6,404 nucleotides of DNA from Anaerolineae bacterium (GTDB lineage: Bacteria > Chloroflexota > Anaerolineae > JAADDB01), in NCBI GenBank assembly GCA_015486895.1, contig WFQT01000214.1, positions 1-6,404 of the forward strand. Direction: 5' to 3'. The translations under genes were made by a program, and so were the position numbers. Each line of letters begins with the position of its first letter. Position 1 is the stretch's first letter. The notes under the pieces are model-generated. The model did not search any database and was not told the DNA's origin. It saw only the letters and a list, made by a program, of their open reading frames with translations. Positions 1 to 5,716 of the stretch are shown piece after piece.

Positions 1-46
1 ACAGTCGCGATGGGCGGTTGCACACCGTATAACGATAAAAATAAGA

Positions 47-82
47 ACGCTGATTGCGTTGATTCTACAGATTAACACAGAT
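47..82 (+). repeat. Dispersed repeat copy, 'ctgattgcg...cagat' type
   Basis: The segment carries 'acgctgattgcg' followed by 'acagattaacacagat'. The same words appear in reverse complement at 327-364 (aatctgcgtcaatcagcgt) and in part at 4056-4107 and 5782-5796. Degenerate intergenic repeats of this look are familiar from several environmental bacterial lineages; the family membership here is judged by eye. Confidence 0.6.
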
Positions 83-150
83 ATTTTCTTAGCACCCCAC
101 CAGCAAAATTCTTGTACGCTGGATAAGAAAACAAAAATTTAACGCGGGCC

Positions 151-173
151 GCAAAAGTCACTAAAACGCAAAG
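151..173 (+). repeat. Dispersed repeat copy, 'acgcaaag' type
   Basis: The segment reads gcaaaagtca then ctaaaacgcaaag. It is a degenerate reverse-complement partner of the 'ctttgcgt' block at 257-294. Together with the flanking 'cagat' repeats it gives the region its mirror-image layout. Confidence 0.45.
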
Positions 174-256
174 AAAAAATAAATAGCCAACAAACTGGGG
201 CGACTAGACCAGGATGGGATTGAAGCGGTACGATCACGCAGAGATAAGAATTAAGA

Positions 257-294
257 GACTTTGCGACTTTGCTTCTCCGCGCCTTTGCGTTTGG
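257..294 (+). repeat. Dispersed repeat, 'ctttgcg' tandem type
   Basis: Three nearly in-phase copies of a ctttgcg/ctttgct word follow one another (gactttgcg, actttgctt, gcctttgcgt). Low-complexity words of this kind are often mispredicted as short proteins beginning with Leu-Cys-Phe-Ser-Ala-Pro or similar, as happens in one frame here. Confidence 0.6.
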
Positions 295-326
295 CTTTTT
301 GGTTCTGGCTTGTGGCTAGGATAGGA

Positions 327-364
327 ATCTGCGTCAATCAGCGTTCATCTGCGCCATCAGCGTC
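327..364 (-). repeat. Tandem pair of 'atctgcg...atcagcgt' repeat units
   Basis: Two near-identical units lie head to tail: atctgcgtcaatcagcgtt and then atctgcgccatcagcgtc. They differ by a one-base deletion and two substitutions. This is the reverse complement of the type seen at 47-82, so the two copies would form long imperfect inverted arms around 83-326. Confidence 0.6.
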
Positions 365-381
365 TTGTTTTCAAAGCAGGT

Positions 382-406
382 ATCTGCAAAGGTGGTCTTT
401 GCAGGT
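382..406. repeat. Perfect 8-bp hairpin, 5-nt loop
   Basis: CTGCAAAG at 384-391 pairs exactly with CTTTGCAG at 397-404 around the loop GTGGT; a wobble pair and one A-T pair extend it to 10 bp. It lies about 93 nt beyond the stop of the minus-strand guanylate-kinase-like gene and could mark the 3' end of that transcript. There is no T-run on either side, so a classic intrinsic terminator is not supported. Confidence 0.4.
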
Positions 407-471
407 TATTCGTCGCCGCCGGAGGGTGAGTCGGCATCATGTTAGGTGCCGTCTTTAAATCATCCCCCAAT

Positions 472-497
472 AATTCACGGAGAACCACAAGTGAATT
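472..497 (-). terminator. Weak hairpin at the end of the guanylate-kinase-like gene
   Basis: AATTCAC at 472-478 and GTGAATT at 491-497 form a 7-bp stem with a 12-nt loop, and the stem touches the stop codon of the minus-strand gene (497-499). No U-tract follows on the minus strand; the next bases read ATTGGGGGATG. It could stabilise a 3' end or act in Rho-dependent termination, but this is a weak call. Confidence 0.2.
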
Positions 498-1273
498 CAG
501 AAGCCCCACGCAGTCAAGATTTCCTGTGCTGCTTGGTCAGCTTTACCATAACGGTTGATTACGCAAAGAATCCCATTCTCAACAGCGAGCTGCATATCGC
601 CAATAGATGAATTCACCCTTCCCAAGATTTGATCCCGGAATCTCTCCTCCTTGAGTCTGGATGGTTCACGATTTAACAATCTGTAGAGCCACTCGAAGCC
701 ACTTGGGGCCACAAGATATACAATCTGCAAGTTCTCACCCCAAGGTGGAATGTTAGCAATCCTGGTCGTCTTGATATGCAGCAGTGCCGGGATCACAGTC
801 TCTAAATACATTATCTTTACCATTGCAGCCTGAACATCTGCCAGCAAGATCGCATTAGCTGCCCCCGGCCGTGATTGGTAGGAGTAATAAATATCCGAGT
901 AGCGATAAATCACAGTAGGGTTGTAGATATCTTGGAACCCCTCCTCTACCTCCCTAACAAATATGTAGGGGTTCTTATAGCCTTCTTCAGGACGCGGGGG
1001 CCTTGTTGCCAGCAAGTATATCCGCGGCAGAACGAGGGCTCGCTCGCGCAACAACTTTTCCACAGCAGACATCACGTAGCTTTGCCCGGCACCGGACGCC
1101 CCGTTGAGAGCCAGAATACCCCTGGTCCTCTTCGGCTTGCTGGTGACAAATCTTGCAGCCTCCGGAAGCTTGTCAAGCAATTCATCGTACTTCTTTGCCT
1201 GAGCAAGAAGCGTCTCCCTCTGTTGGGGTACAAATACCTCCAAAAGATGGCTAATATTCTCCGATGTAAACAT
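497..1273 (-). CDS. Guanylate-kinase-like P-loop protein with altered Walker A lysine
   Basis: The protein has about 258 residues, longer than a typical guanylate kinase (roughly 200) because of an N-terminal extension of about 50 residues rich in charged and Gln residues. Numbered from the TTG one codon upstream (1276), the Walker A loop is GASGAGQS at 59-66. In this family the residue before the Ser is an almost invariant Lys; here it is Gln (codon CAA at 1084-1082, one base from AAA). TRPPRP at 91-96 with Y104-I-F-V matches the GMP-binding signature. YRYSDIYYSYQ (124-134) and L145-A-D-V correspond to the family's nucleotide-monophosphate region, and RLLNRE plus KEERFRDQILGR resembles the lid. 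Start: AAGGAG at 1289-1284 is 10 nt from ATG 1273 and 7 nt from TTG 1276, so either is possible. The HAD phosphatase lies 72 nt upstream on the same strand, suggesting an operon. GMP kinase activity is doubtful given the Gln; it may bind another ligand or be regulatory. Confidence 0.8.
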   Translation of the reverse strand: MFTSENISHLLEVFVPQQRETLLAQAKKYDELLDKLPEAARFVTSKPKRTRGILALNGASGAGQSYVMSAVEKLLRERALVLPRIYLLATRPPRPEEGYKNPYIFVREVEEGFQDIYNPTVIYRYSDIYYSYQSRPGAANAILLADVQAAMVKIMYLETVIPALLHIKTTRIANIPPWGENLQIVYLVAPSGFEWLYRLLNREPSRLKEERFRDQILGRVNSSIGDMQLAVENGILCVINRYGKADQAAQEILTAWGF

Positions 1274-1348
1274 CAATGTTTTTCTCCTTTTCTCTTATGT
1301 CGACTCCAGTTCGTAATTTTATCCTGTTGTCTTCGACCCCATATGCTC

Positions 1349-2035
1349 TTATTGCGAGTTGCTCGTTTGTAATATGTGTGACAAGTACAAAGCCACTCCA
1401 TATAAATCAGGAAAGACCTTGTAGACCAAATTCAGCGTTTCTTCTGACGGAGGTTTTATATCAGGGATCAGAATCGGAATCATGTGAGCATCCACCGCTG
1501 CGCGTATCCCGCTTTCAGAATCCTCCAGGACCATACATTGCTCCGGAAAAGTCTGTAACCGTCTTGCCGCCAGGAGAAAAATATCAGGGGCAGGTTTGCC
1601 TTTACGAACGTCATCTCCACAAATCACGACATCAAACTTCTCAAGAACATTCGCCGCAGTGAGCAGTGTTTCTGCCCGTGCTCTCTCTGTTGACGTCGCG
1701 ACAGCCCTCAAAACGGAAGAAGTTGTGAGCACGTCAAGAACCTCAAGTAACCCTCCTTTGAGAGGAACCCCATGTTGCTTGATATGTTCCTCGGCATAAT
1801 GAATTCGTAGCTTCCTGACTTGTTGAAAGTCGAAATCTTTACCAAGTGCCTTCTCAAACAGGAATCTAGTATCCCGCGCATTCCGTCCAATACTGTCCAT
1901 GATAAGTGATTCTGGTATATCATATCCATATGCAGTCCCTGCTTTCCGCCACGCCTGAATCGCAATTCGCTCTGTATCGAACATCAGCCCATCCATGTCG
2001 AAAATTACAGCGAAAATATCTCTTTTGCTCATCAT
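1349..2035 (-). CDS. HAD-superfamily hydrolase, beta-phosphoglucomutase-like phosphatase
   Basis: About 228 residues from ATG 2035, the usual size for HAD subfamily I enzymes with a helical cap. Motif I is FDMDGLMFDTE with nucleophile D13 and acid D15. The cap follows (about 22-95). Motif II is VATST with T114 in the Ser/Thr position. Motif III is GKPAPDIF with K147. Motif IV is LEDSESG with E171-D172 for Mg2+. All catalytic residues are present, so an active Mg-dependent phosphatase or phosphosugar mutase is expected in the cytoplasm; the substrate cannot be told. The frame is open upstream to 2098, but the canonical start just before motif I is preferred. The only strong Shine-Dalgarno, GGAGGA (2055-2050), sits 14 nt from that ATG, which is long; ATG 2032 is one codon further. 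It precedes the guanylate-kinase-like gene, probably in one transcript. Confidence 0.9.
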   Translation of the reverse strand: MMSKRDIFAVIFDMDGLMFDTERIAIQAWRKAGTAYGYDIPESLIMDSIGRNARDTRFLFEKALGKDFDFQQVRKLRIHYAEEHIKQHGVPLKGGLLEVLDVLTTSSVLRAVATSTERARAETLLTAANVLEKFDVVICGDDVRKGKPAPDIFLLAARRLQTFPEQCMVLEDSESGIRAAVDAHMIPILIPDIKPPSEETLNLVYKVFPDLYGVALYLSHILQTSNSQ

Positions 2036-2066
2036 ATTGCTCTGAAAATTCCTCCAATTGGTGACT

Positions 2067-2098
2067 TGTATACTGGACCTACTTCGCGCTACAGTCAA
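2067..2098 (-). promoter_or_regulatory. Possible promoter of the HAD/guanylate-kinase-like unit
   Basis: On the minus strand TTGACT (2098-2093) matches the -35 consensus in five of six positions. A TATACA (2072-2067) is the best -10, but the spacer of 20 nt is long; CAGTAT would give 17 nt but fits poorly. Transcription would start near 2060, just before the GGAGGA site, giving a very short leader. Confidence 0.3.
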
Positions 2099-2118
2099 CC
2101 GCGAAGATTTTGCTGCAG

Positions 2119-2159
2119 AGAGCCTAACCCGCCGTTTCAGACGGCAGGTAGGCGGCTCT
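2119..2159. repeat. 41-nt extended stem-loop
   Basis: AGAGCC (2119-2124) pairs with GGCTCT (2154-2159). Inside, CC-C-GCCGT (2128-2135) pairs with ACGGC-A-GG (2141-2148) with a single C-A mismatch, closed by the loop TTCAG (2136-2140). It lies just upstream of the HAD promoter on the minus strand and no gene ends into it. It may be a palindromic dispersed repeat, a remnant transposon end or a protein-binding site; no T-run supports a terminator. Confidence 0.5.
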
Positions 2160-2500
2160 TTGGGCTTCCCAACATGGTGATTGCGGTTAGGAGATATTCG
2201 AAGCCAAGGAGTGTAGGCACTGTAGCCACCGCCAACCTGCCCTACAAACTGCGGTTGTGAAAATCCATGTCCAATTTCTGACTGCTTGCTCTACATTAGT
2301 TGCGGCTTGCTGCGCTATGATCTTCCCCGCGATATTGAGAAGATACAAAACCAGGCCAAAAATCTGTACAATCTGCGATCGGAATTGCCTTGTCAAACCG
2401 AAATAAGTGACTTTTCACCAGAGCACAGATTATAACACAATTCCTTACTTAGTATGTGATCTGAATTTTGGGGTCAATCATAGCTCACGCTGCCGGACTT
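2160..2500. other. Intergenic stretch without a recognisable gene
   Basis: No convincing coding region is present between the 41-nt hairpin and the promoter of the LuxR-kelch gene. A 69-codon TTG-initiated frame on the minus strand (2396-2187) has a hydrophobic patch but no Shine-Dalgarno or recognisable family, and is not accepted. The section 2233-2257 (CAACC...GGTTG) has the look of a small dispersed repeat. The rest appears to be plain AT-rich spacer. Confidence 0.5.
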
Positions 2501-2503
2501 ATG

Positions 2504-2531
2504 TTGCCCCTGCTCACATTCTGTGTATAAT
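2504..2531 (+). promoter_or_regulatory. Sigma-70-type promoter for the LuxR-kelch gene
   Basis: A perfect TATAAT at 2526-2531 lies 16 nt after TTGCCC (2504-2509), which matches the -35 consensus in four of six positions. Transcription would begin near 2538, giving a leader of about 116 nt before the TTG start at 2654. Confidence 0.5.
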
Positions 2532-2644
2532 CACCCATGCCTGTTGTTGAGCCGGCCAGTACGAAATGTTGTCGGAAGCGATACCATTTTCTGCTCAAAG
2601 TGAATACTGACCACGTACGCCGATAAAAAGAAAAGTAAAGGTGC

Positions 2645-2650
2645 GGAGGA
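2645..2650 (+). promoter_or_regulatory. Shine-Dalgarno deciding a TTG start
   Basis: GGAGGA stands only 3 nt before the TTG at 2654. The next in-frame ATG is around codon 153, far inside the kelch domain, so this site decides the start and secures the N-terminal DNA-binding domain. The spacing is shorter than usual. Confidence 0.6.
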
Positions 2651-2653
2651 ATC

Positions 2654-3991
2654 TTGGCAGATCGAAGCAAATGTCCGCTCAGTAGCCGTGAATTAGAAGT
2701 GCTAAGACTGGTGGCGGAAGGTGCCACAAACCAGGAAATTGCTCGCCACCTTTCCATTAGCGCTAACACGGTTAAAACACACCTCCGCAACATCTTTGAC
2801 AAGCTCGAGGTGGTTTCTCGCACCGAGGCGGTGACCTATGCTATCCGGCATGGCTGGTTGAGCATACCAGGACAGCAGCCGGCACCGAGTAAGGTCGTCC
2901 CCCCCATCAGCACCCGCCCCACGCCTTTAGGATGGCGCACACGACTTTATTTTCTCCTGCCGTTGTTCCTTTTGGCCGCACTTTGGGCGTGGCAATGGCA
3001 ACGGAACCAAAGTCCAGCTACCACGCCGCAATGGTTTTGCAGCAACGGACAAGCCAGTGGCCCGGCACCAGAGCGGTCGCCAATAGACCGGTGGCAAGCG
3101 CTGGCACCCATGCCCCGGCCCCGGAGCCGCATGGCAGCCGGCACCTGGCAAGGTAAATTCGTCCTAGTCGGCGGTGAAAACGAACAGGGCAACGTAGCCC
3201 CAGTAGACATTTACGATCCTCAACGCAGAATCTGGGGGCGCGGTCGAGCACAGCCTGATCCGGCTAGTAATGTCCAAGCAGCAGTGGTTAGCAACCGACT
3301 CTTTGTGCCGGGGGGCACATTAGCCAATGGCCAGATTACCAACCGCCTCGCTATTTACAATCTAGAGCAAGACCAATGGCAAAATGGCGCCCCCCTACCT
3401 CATTCGCTGGCCGGCTACGCTCTGGCCCTATACCGGGACAAAATTTACCTCTTAGGCGGTTGGGATGGCAATAGCATCCAGGATCGTATTTATCGTTACG
3501 ATATCGGCAACGGGACCTGGTCGTTGGTAGGAAACCTGCCGTACCCATCGCTTTTTGCGGCGGCTGCTGCCGATGAGCAATGCATTTACTTAGCCGGCGG
3601 CTGGGATGGCCAGCAAGCCCGGACTGACGTCCATTGTTATCACCCTGAAACAGGACAATGGGAGACTTTGCCCCCCCTACAATGGCCCCGACAAGGGGCG
3701 GCTGCGCTGCTCCAGGACAATGCTCTTTATGTCATCGGCGGCCAGAAAGAAGGAGTACCTTTTGGTGAGCGTTTAGACTTGCTCAGCGGCACCTGGGCGA
3801 AAATTGTCCTTCCCTATTCTGCCGGTTGGCGACATTTAGCCTTACTTAGTGACGGCTGGAACCTGTATGCACTCGGCGGTTGGGCCGGGGCTTATCTTGC
3901 TGTTAACGAGCGCTACCAATCTTCCTTTCGGAATTTCATTCCCTTTGGGCCGGTTCGGGAAGGCACCGGTGGCAAGAACAGCAATCCTTGA
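2654..3991 (+). CDS. Membrane-anchored LuxR-type regulator with kelch propeller
   Basis: A 445-residue protein with three parts. Residues 8-68 are a LuxR/GerE helix-turn-helix: LSSRELEVLRLVAEG, then NQEIARHLSISANTVKTHL with the recognition helix near 37-46, then a dimer-helix-like IFDKL. Residues 72-97 form a Pro-rich linker. Residues 98-115 are one hydrophobic helix, with Arg-rich sequence before it (R95, R97). Residues 147-431 hold six kelch repeats: Gly-Gly pairs at 173, 220, 268, 315, 362 and 408, each followed by a Trp about 20 residues on (W194, W242, W289, W336, W381; absent in the last). The spacing of 46-48 residues fits a six-bladed beta-propeller. By analogy with ToxR/CadC, the DNA-binding part should be cytoplasmic and the propeller outside, making a one-component sensor. 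There is no receiver or kinase domain. It has its own promoter; a target gene is not evident, though it could regulate itself or the thioesterase downstream. Confidence 0.9.
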   Translation: MADRSKCPLSSRELEVLRLVAEGATNQEIARHLSISANTVKTHLRNIFDKLEVVSRTEAVTYAIRHGWLSIPGQQPAPSKVVPPISTRPTPLGWRTRLYFLLPLFLLAALWAWQWQRNQSPATTPQWFCSNGQASGPAPERSPIDRWQALAPMPRPRSRMAAGTWQGKFVLVGGENEQGNVAPVDIYDPQRRIWGRGRAQPDPASNVQAAVVSNRLFVPGGTLANGQITNRLAIYNLEQDQWQNGAPLPHSLAGYALALYRDKIYLLGGWDGNSIQDRIYRYDIGNGTWSLVGNLPYPSLFAAAAADEQCIYLAGGWDGQQARTDVHCYHPETGQWETLPPLQWPRQGAAALLQDNALYVIGGQKEGVPFGERLDLLSGTWAKIVLPYSAGWRHLALLSDGWNLYALGGWAGAYLAVNERYQSSFRNFIPFGPVREGTGGKNSNP

Positions 3992-4192
3992 GCTGAAGCA
4001 GCCGGTTATACAATCGAAACCCAACTCGGCCGAGCCGGAATTATAAAGCCAACCACAGACTTACACAGATCACACCAATTTTTGACTTTTTCTATCTGCG
4101 TAATCTGGAGAGTCCATGGTTTATTCTCTGACACACGGTGCCGGAATTTCACCGGTAAGACATTAATAGACAAGGAGGTCTTTGCATCAGCA
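3992..4192. other. Spacer between LuxR-kelch and thioesterase genes
   Basis: These 201 bases hold an inverted pair of repeat arms (4056-4107) and the Shine-Dalgarno of the thioesterase gene. A short palindrome TCGGCCGA occurs near 4026. No good promoter with both boxes was found; TTGACT at 4082-4087 lacks a matching -10. Confidence 0.5.
4056..4107. repeat. Inverted repeat formed by two dispersed-repeat arms
   Basis: CAGACTTACACAGAT (4056-4070) and ATCTGCGTAATCTG (4094-4107) are reverse complements apart from one inserted base and one mismatch, with a 23-nt T-rich loop. The words belong to the same type seen at 47-82 and 327-364. In RNA it would fold into a hairpin ahead of the thioesterase start, and it explains why the thioesterase frame appears to extend upstream to 4082. 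Confidence 0.6.
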
Positions 4193-4687
4193 ATGACGGA
4201 ACGTTTTCCTGAGCACGGAAAGTGCTTTGTTTGCGGCAGTGCGAATCCACGCGGCTTGGGCGCAACCCTCTGGGTGGACGACAATGGCACCGTTTTCACG
4301 GACATTACCTTTGATGAAGGGCAACAAGGACCTCCGGGCCATGCCCATGGAGGCGCTTTAGCGGCCGTTTTAGATGAGGTCATGGGCATGGCAACCTGGC
4401 AGGCCGGCTACCAGGTTTTAGCAGTCCACCTGGAAGTAGACTACAAGCAGCCAGTCCCCTTGGGTCAGCAGGTGCATATTACCGGCCAGGTCACCGAAGC
4501 TGACGGTCGCGTTGTACGCACTTCTGGTGAAGTTCGCTTACAGAATGACATCATCGCCGCGGTGGGACATGGAGTTTATGTTCACGCCCCTGACGTCATC
4601 AACAGCTTCGTTGACACCTGGGAGGCATTCCCATTCGAACCGAGAAATACTGTTTCCCCGCCTTCATCAAAGCCCGGGGGAAGCTAA
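4193..4687 (+). CDS. PaaI-family hotdog-fold thioesterase
   Basis: About 164 residues, typical for single-domain 4HBT/PaaI thioesterases that hydrolyse acyl-CoA thioesters in the cytoplasm as tetramers. The N-terminus has C11-F-V-C14-G-S-A-N-P-R-G-L, a signature of one subgroup of these proteins. The active-site segment is GHAHGGALAAVLDEVMG: H52-G-G lies before the central hotdog helix, and D61/E62 are candidate general bases. V-H-L-E-V-D-Y-K-Q-P-V-P follows, as is usual for the second beta-strand after the helix. Start: the frame is open to 4082, but the upstream part is repeat DNA; AGGAGGT at 4173-4179 precedes ATG 4193, though by 13 nt, longer than typical. The natural acyl substrate is unknown. 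The last 21 nt overlap the end of the opposing recombinase-like gene. It may be transcribed from the LuxR-kelch promoter or from its own. Confidence 0.88.
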   Translation: MTERFPEHGKCFVCGSANPRGLGATLWVDDNGTVFTDITFDEGQQGPPGHAHGGALAAVLDEVMGMATWQAGYQVLAVHLEVDYKQPVPLGQQVHITGQVTEADGRVVRTSGEVRLQNDIIAAVGHGVYVHAPDVINSFVDTWEAFPFEPRNTVSPPSSKPGGS

Positions 4688-5623
4688 TTGGCGGATTTTC
4701 TCGAAAGTCTCTCGCCAGGAAATAGGGGACAGCCCCAACTTCTTGCGCAGTGCTTCCGGGTGGAAACCATAGCGATAATCGCGCACTGCACAGGTCCAAC
4801 GGAGCATTTCAAAGGAAACGCTACCTTCGATTTTCGCTTCCTTGGCGGCATCAGCCAGGATATATTCCAGATTACGAGCCGTGCACTCGAATAGATGTTC
4901 CTGGGGCCTGTATTGCCGAATGTACTGATCCAGAACCGGCAATAAGCTAGGGCTAAAGTTCAAGTTGCGATTTTTGGCCGCATAGCGGCTGCTTTGGTAG
5001 CGAATCTCCAAAATGGGCGCAGTAGGGTTGCTGCGATCAATATGCGATAGCTTGATACCCATCGCTTCACTCTTTTTGACGCCAGTTTGCAGAAAGAGAC
5101 TAACCAGCACGTATGGCCGGCTGTCCGGCGTGCGCCCCCAGAGGAGATCACGCGTTGTGGAAAGCAACCGCTCCACCTCATCATCATGCAGGATCCTTGG
5201 TAAAGGCGATCGTACTTTGATGTGGGGAATGGGAGCTGCCGGGTCTTCGTCTATTACCTCGTTTTCAGCTAAAAAGCCGAAGAAGACTTTCAATGTCGTC
5301 AGACGACGGGCGTATGTCTTTGGGCTGCAAGAGACGGACCGCTCGTGCAAAATGTAGTACAAGAAGCGATTCAAATCCTCTGTTTTCACTTCTCGGACGG
5401 GTTTGTTAGCGCCTAAGTACTTCGCCAACAAGCGCAAGTCGCTCAAAAAGGACTTGACAGTGTTGGCGGAAAAATGCTGGCTGACCATGTATGTCCGGAA
5501 AGCTGCCATAGCGCTATTCAGCGTGGGGTTTTCATTGTCTTGCAAGACAGGAAATGAAGCTGCCTCCGTAGTGTGGCCCAATTTGTTCGTCAATTCCTCG
5601 AACAGCGTCCGTTGTGGGTCCAT
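4667..5623 (-). CDS. Tyrosine-recombinase-fold protein with degraded catalytic site
   Basis: A 318-residue protein with the two-domain plan of XerC/XerD-type recombinases. Residues 36-125 match the SAM-like core-binding domain (AFRTYM...FSANTVKSFLSDLRLLAKYL; YARRLTTLKVFFGFL). Residues 140-315 match the catalytic domain. Aligned by eye to R-K-H-R-H/W-Y, the first Arg (usual TGLR-SE) is K183 in TGVKKSE; the beta-strand Lys is plausibly K217; the HxLR His is E272 in EMLR, with R275 kept; LGH is LGL (L298); and the nucleophilic Tyr is F307 in ETFEKI. Four of six residues are therefore changed, and strand cleavage is not expected. The frame is intact, with Shine-Dalgarno GAGG 8 nt before ATG and its own promoter, which suggests a retained DNA-binding or structural role rather than decay. 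It lies downstream of fmt in the same orientation. An alternative is a remote recombinase family with a relocated active site. Confidence 0.85.
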   Translation of the reverse strand: MDPQRTLFEELTNKLGHTTEAASFPVLQDNENPTLNSAMAAFRTYMVSQHFSANTVKSFLSDLRLLAKYLGANKPVREVKTEDLNRFLYYILHERSVSCSPKTYARRLTTLKVFFGFLAENEVIDEDPAAPIPHIKVRSPLPRILHDDEVERLLSTTRDLLWGRTPDSRPYVLVSLFLQTGVKKSEAMGIKLSHIDRSNPTAPILEIRYQSSRYAAKNRNLNFSPSLLPVLDQYIRQYRPQEHLFECTARNLEYILADAAKEAKIEGSVSFEMLRWTCAVRDYRYGFHPEALRKKLGLSPISWRETFEKIRQLASPGL

Positions 5624-5667
5624 TCTGCTTGCCTCGGCTTCAGAAAACGAGTTACCTTATCAACTTT

Positions 5668-5697
5668 ATAATAGCATAGCACAGCCATTAACCGCAA
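5668..5697 (-). promoter_or_regulatory. Promoter of the recombinase-like gene
   Basis: On the minus strand, -35 TTGCGG (5697-5692) and -10 TATTAT (5673-5668) are separated by 18 nt, and TGC directly before TATTAT gives an extended -10. Transcription would start near 5661, leaving a leader of about 38 nt before ATG 5623. The promoter lies immediately downstream of the MITE-like element when read in the gene's direction. Confidence 0.55.
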
Positions 5698-5716
5698 CTA
5701 TTGTATCTTCTGTATC

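Larger units (their letters stand above)
1..496. other. Gene-free region built of dispersed repeats
   Basis: No credible coding region is visible in these 496 bases. The stretch is AT-rich and contains degenerate copies of two repeat motifs, one of the 'ctgattgcg...cagat' type and one of the 'acgcaaag/ctttgcgt' type. The copies on the left run in the opposite sense to those on the right. It also contains a perfect 8-bp hairpin (384-404) and a small hairpin at the 3' end of the guanylate-kinase-like gene. A 65-codon open frame at 261-458 is translated repeat and is not accepted as a gene. Confidence 0.7.

Noticed and set aside
261..458. 65-codon plus-strand frame
   Set aside because: It is a translation of the ctttgcg and atctgcg repeats, with no Shine-Dalgarno and no recognisable family.
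875..1662. Two plus-strand frames of 165 and 128 codons opposite the HAD/guanylate-kinase-like genes
   Set aside because: They are antisense shadows of genes with clear family motifs on the minus strand.
2036..2098. N-terminal extension of the HAD protein by 21 residues
   Set aside because: It covers the Shine-Dalgarno and likely promoter, and family members begin just before the DxD motif.
2122..2192. Integron attC-like site (GCCTAAC ... GTTAGGA, 71 bp)
   Set aside because: The last base of the right core does not fit, and inner L boxes complementary to each other are missing. The internal hairpin explains the left part better.
2187..2396. 69-codon minus-strand frame with a hydrophobic patch
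   Set aside because: It has a TTG start without a Shine-Dalgarno, no recognisable domain, and overlaps apparent repeat sequence.
2391..2396. Perfect TTGACA on the minus strand
   Set aside because: No acceptable -10 lies 16-18 nt downstream, and no gene starts close by.
4082..4192. 37-residue N-terminal extension of the thioesterase
   Set aside because: It is encoded by the dispersed repeat arm and covers the AGGAGGT site; the family signature starts after ATG 4193.
4006..4389. 127-codon minus-strand frame
   Set aside because: It is antisense to the thioesterase gene and repeat DNA, with no family features.
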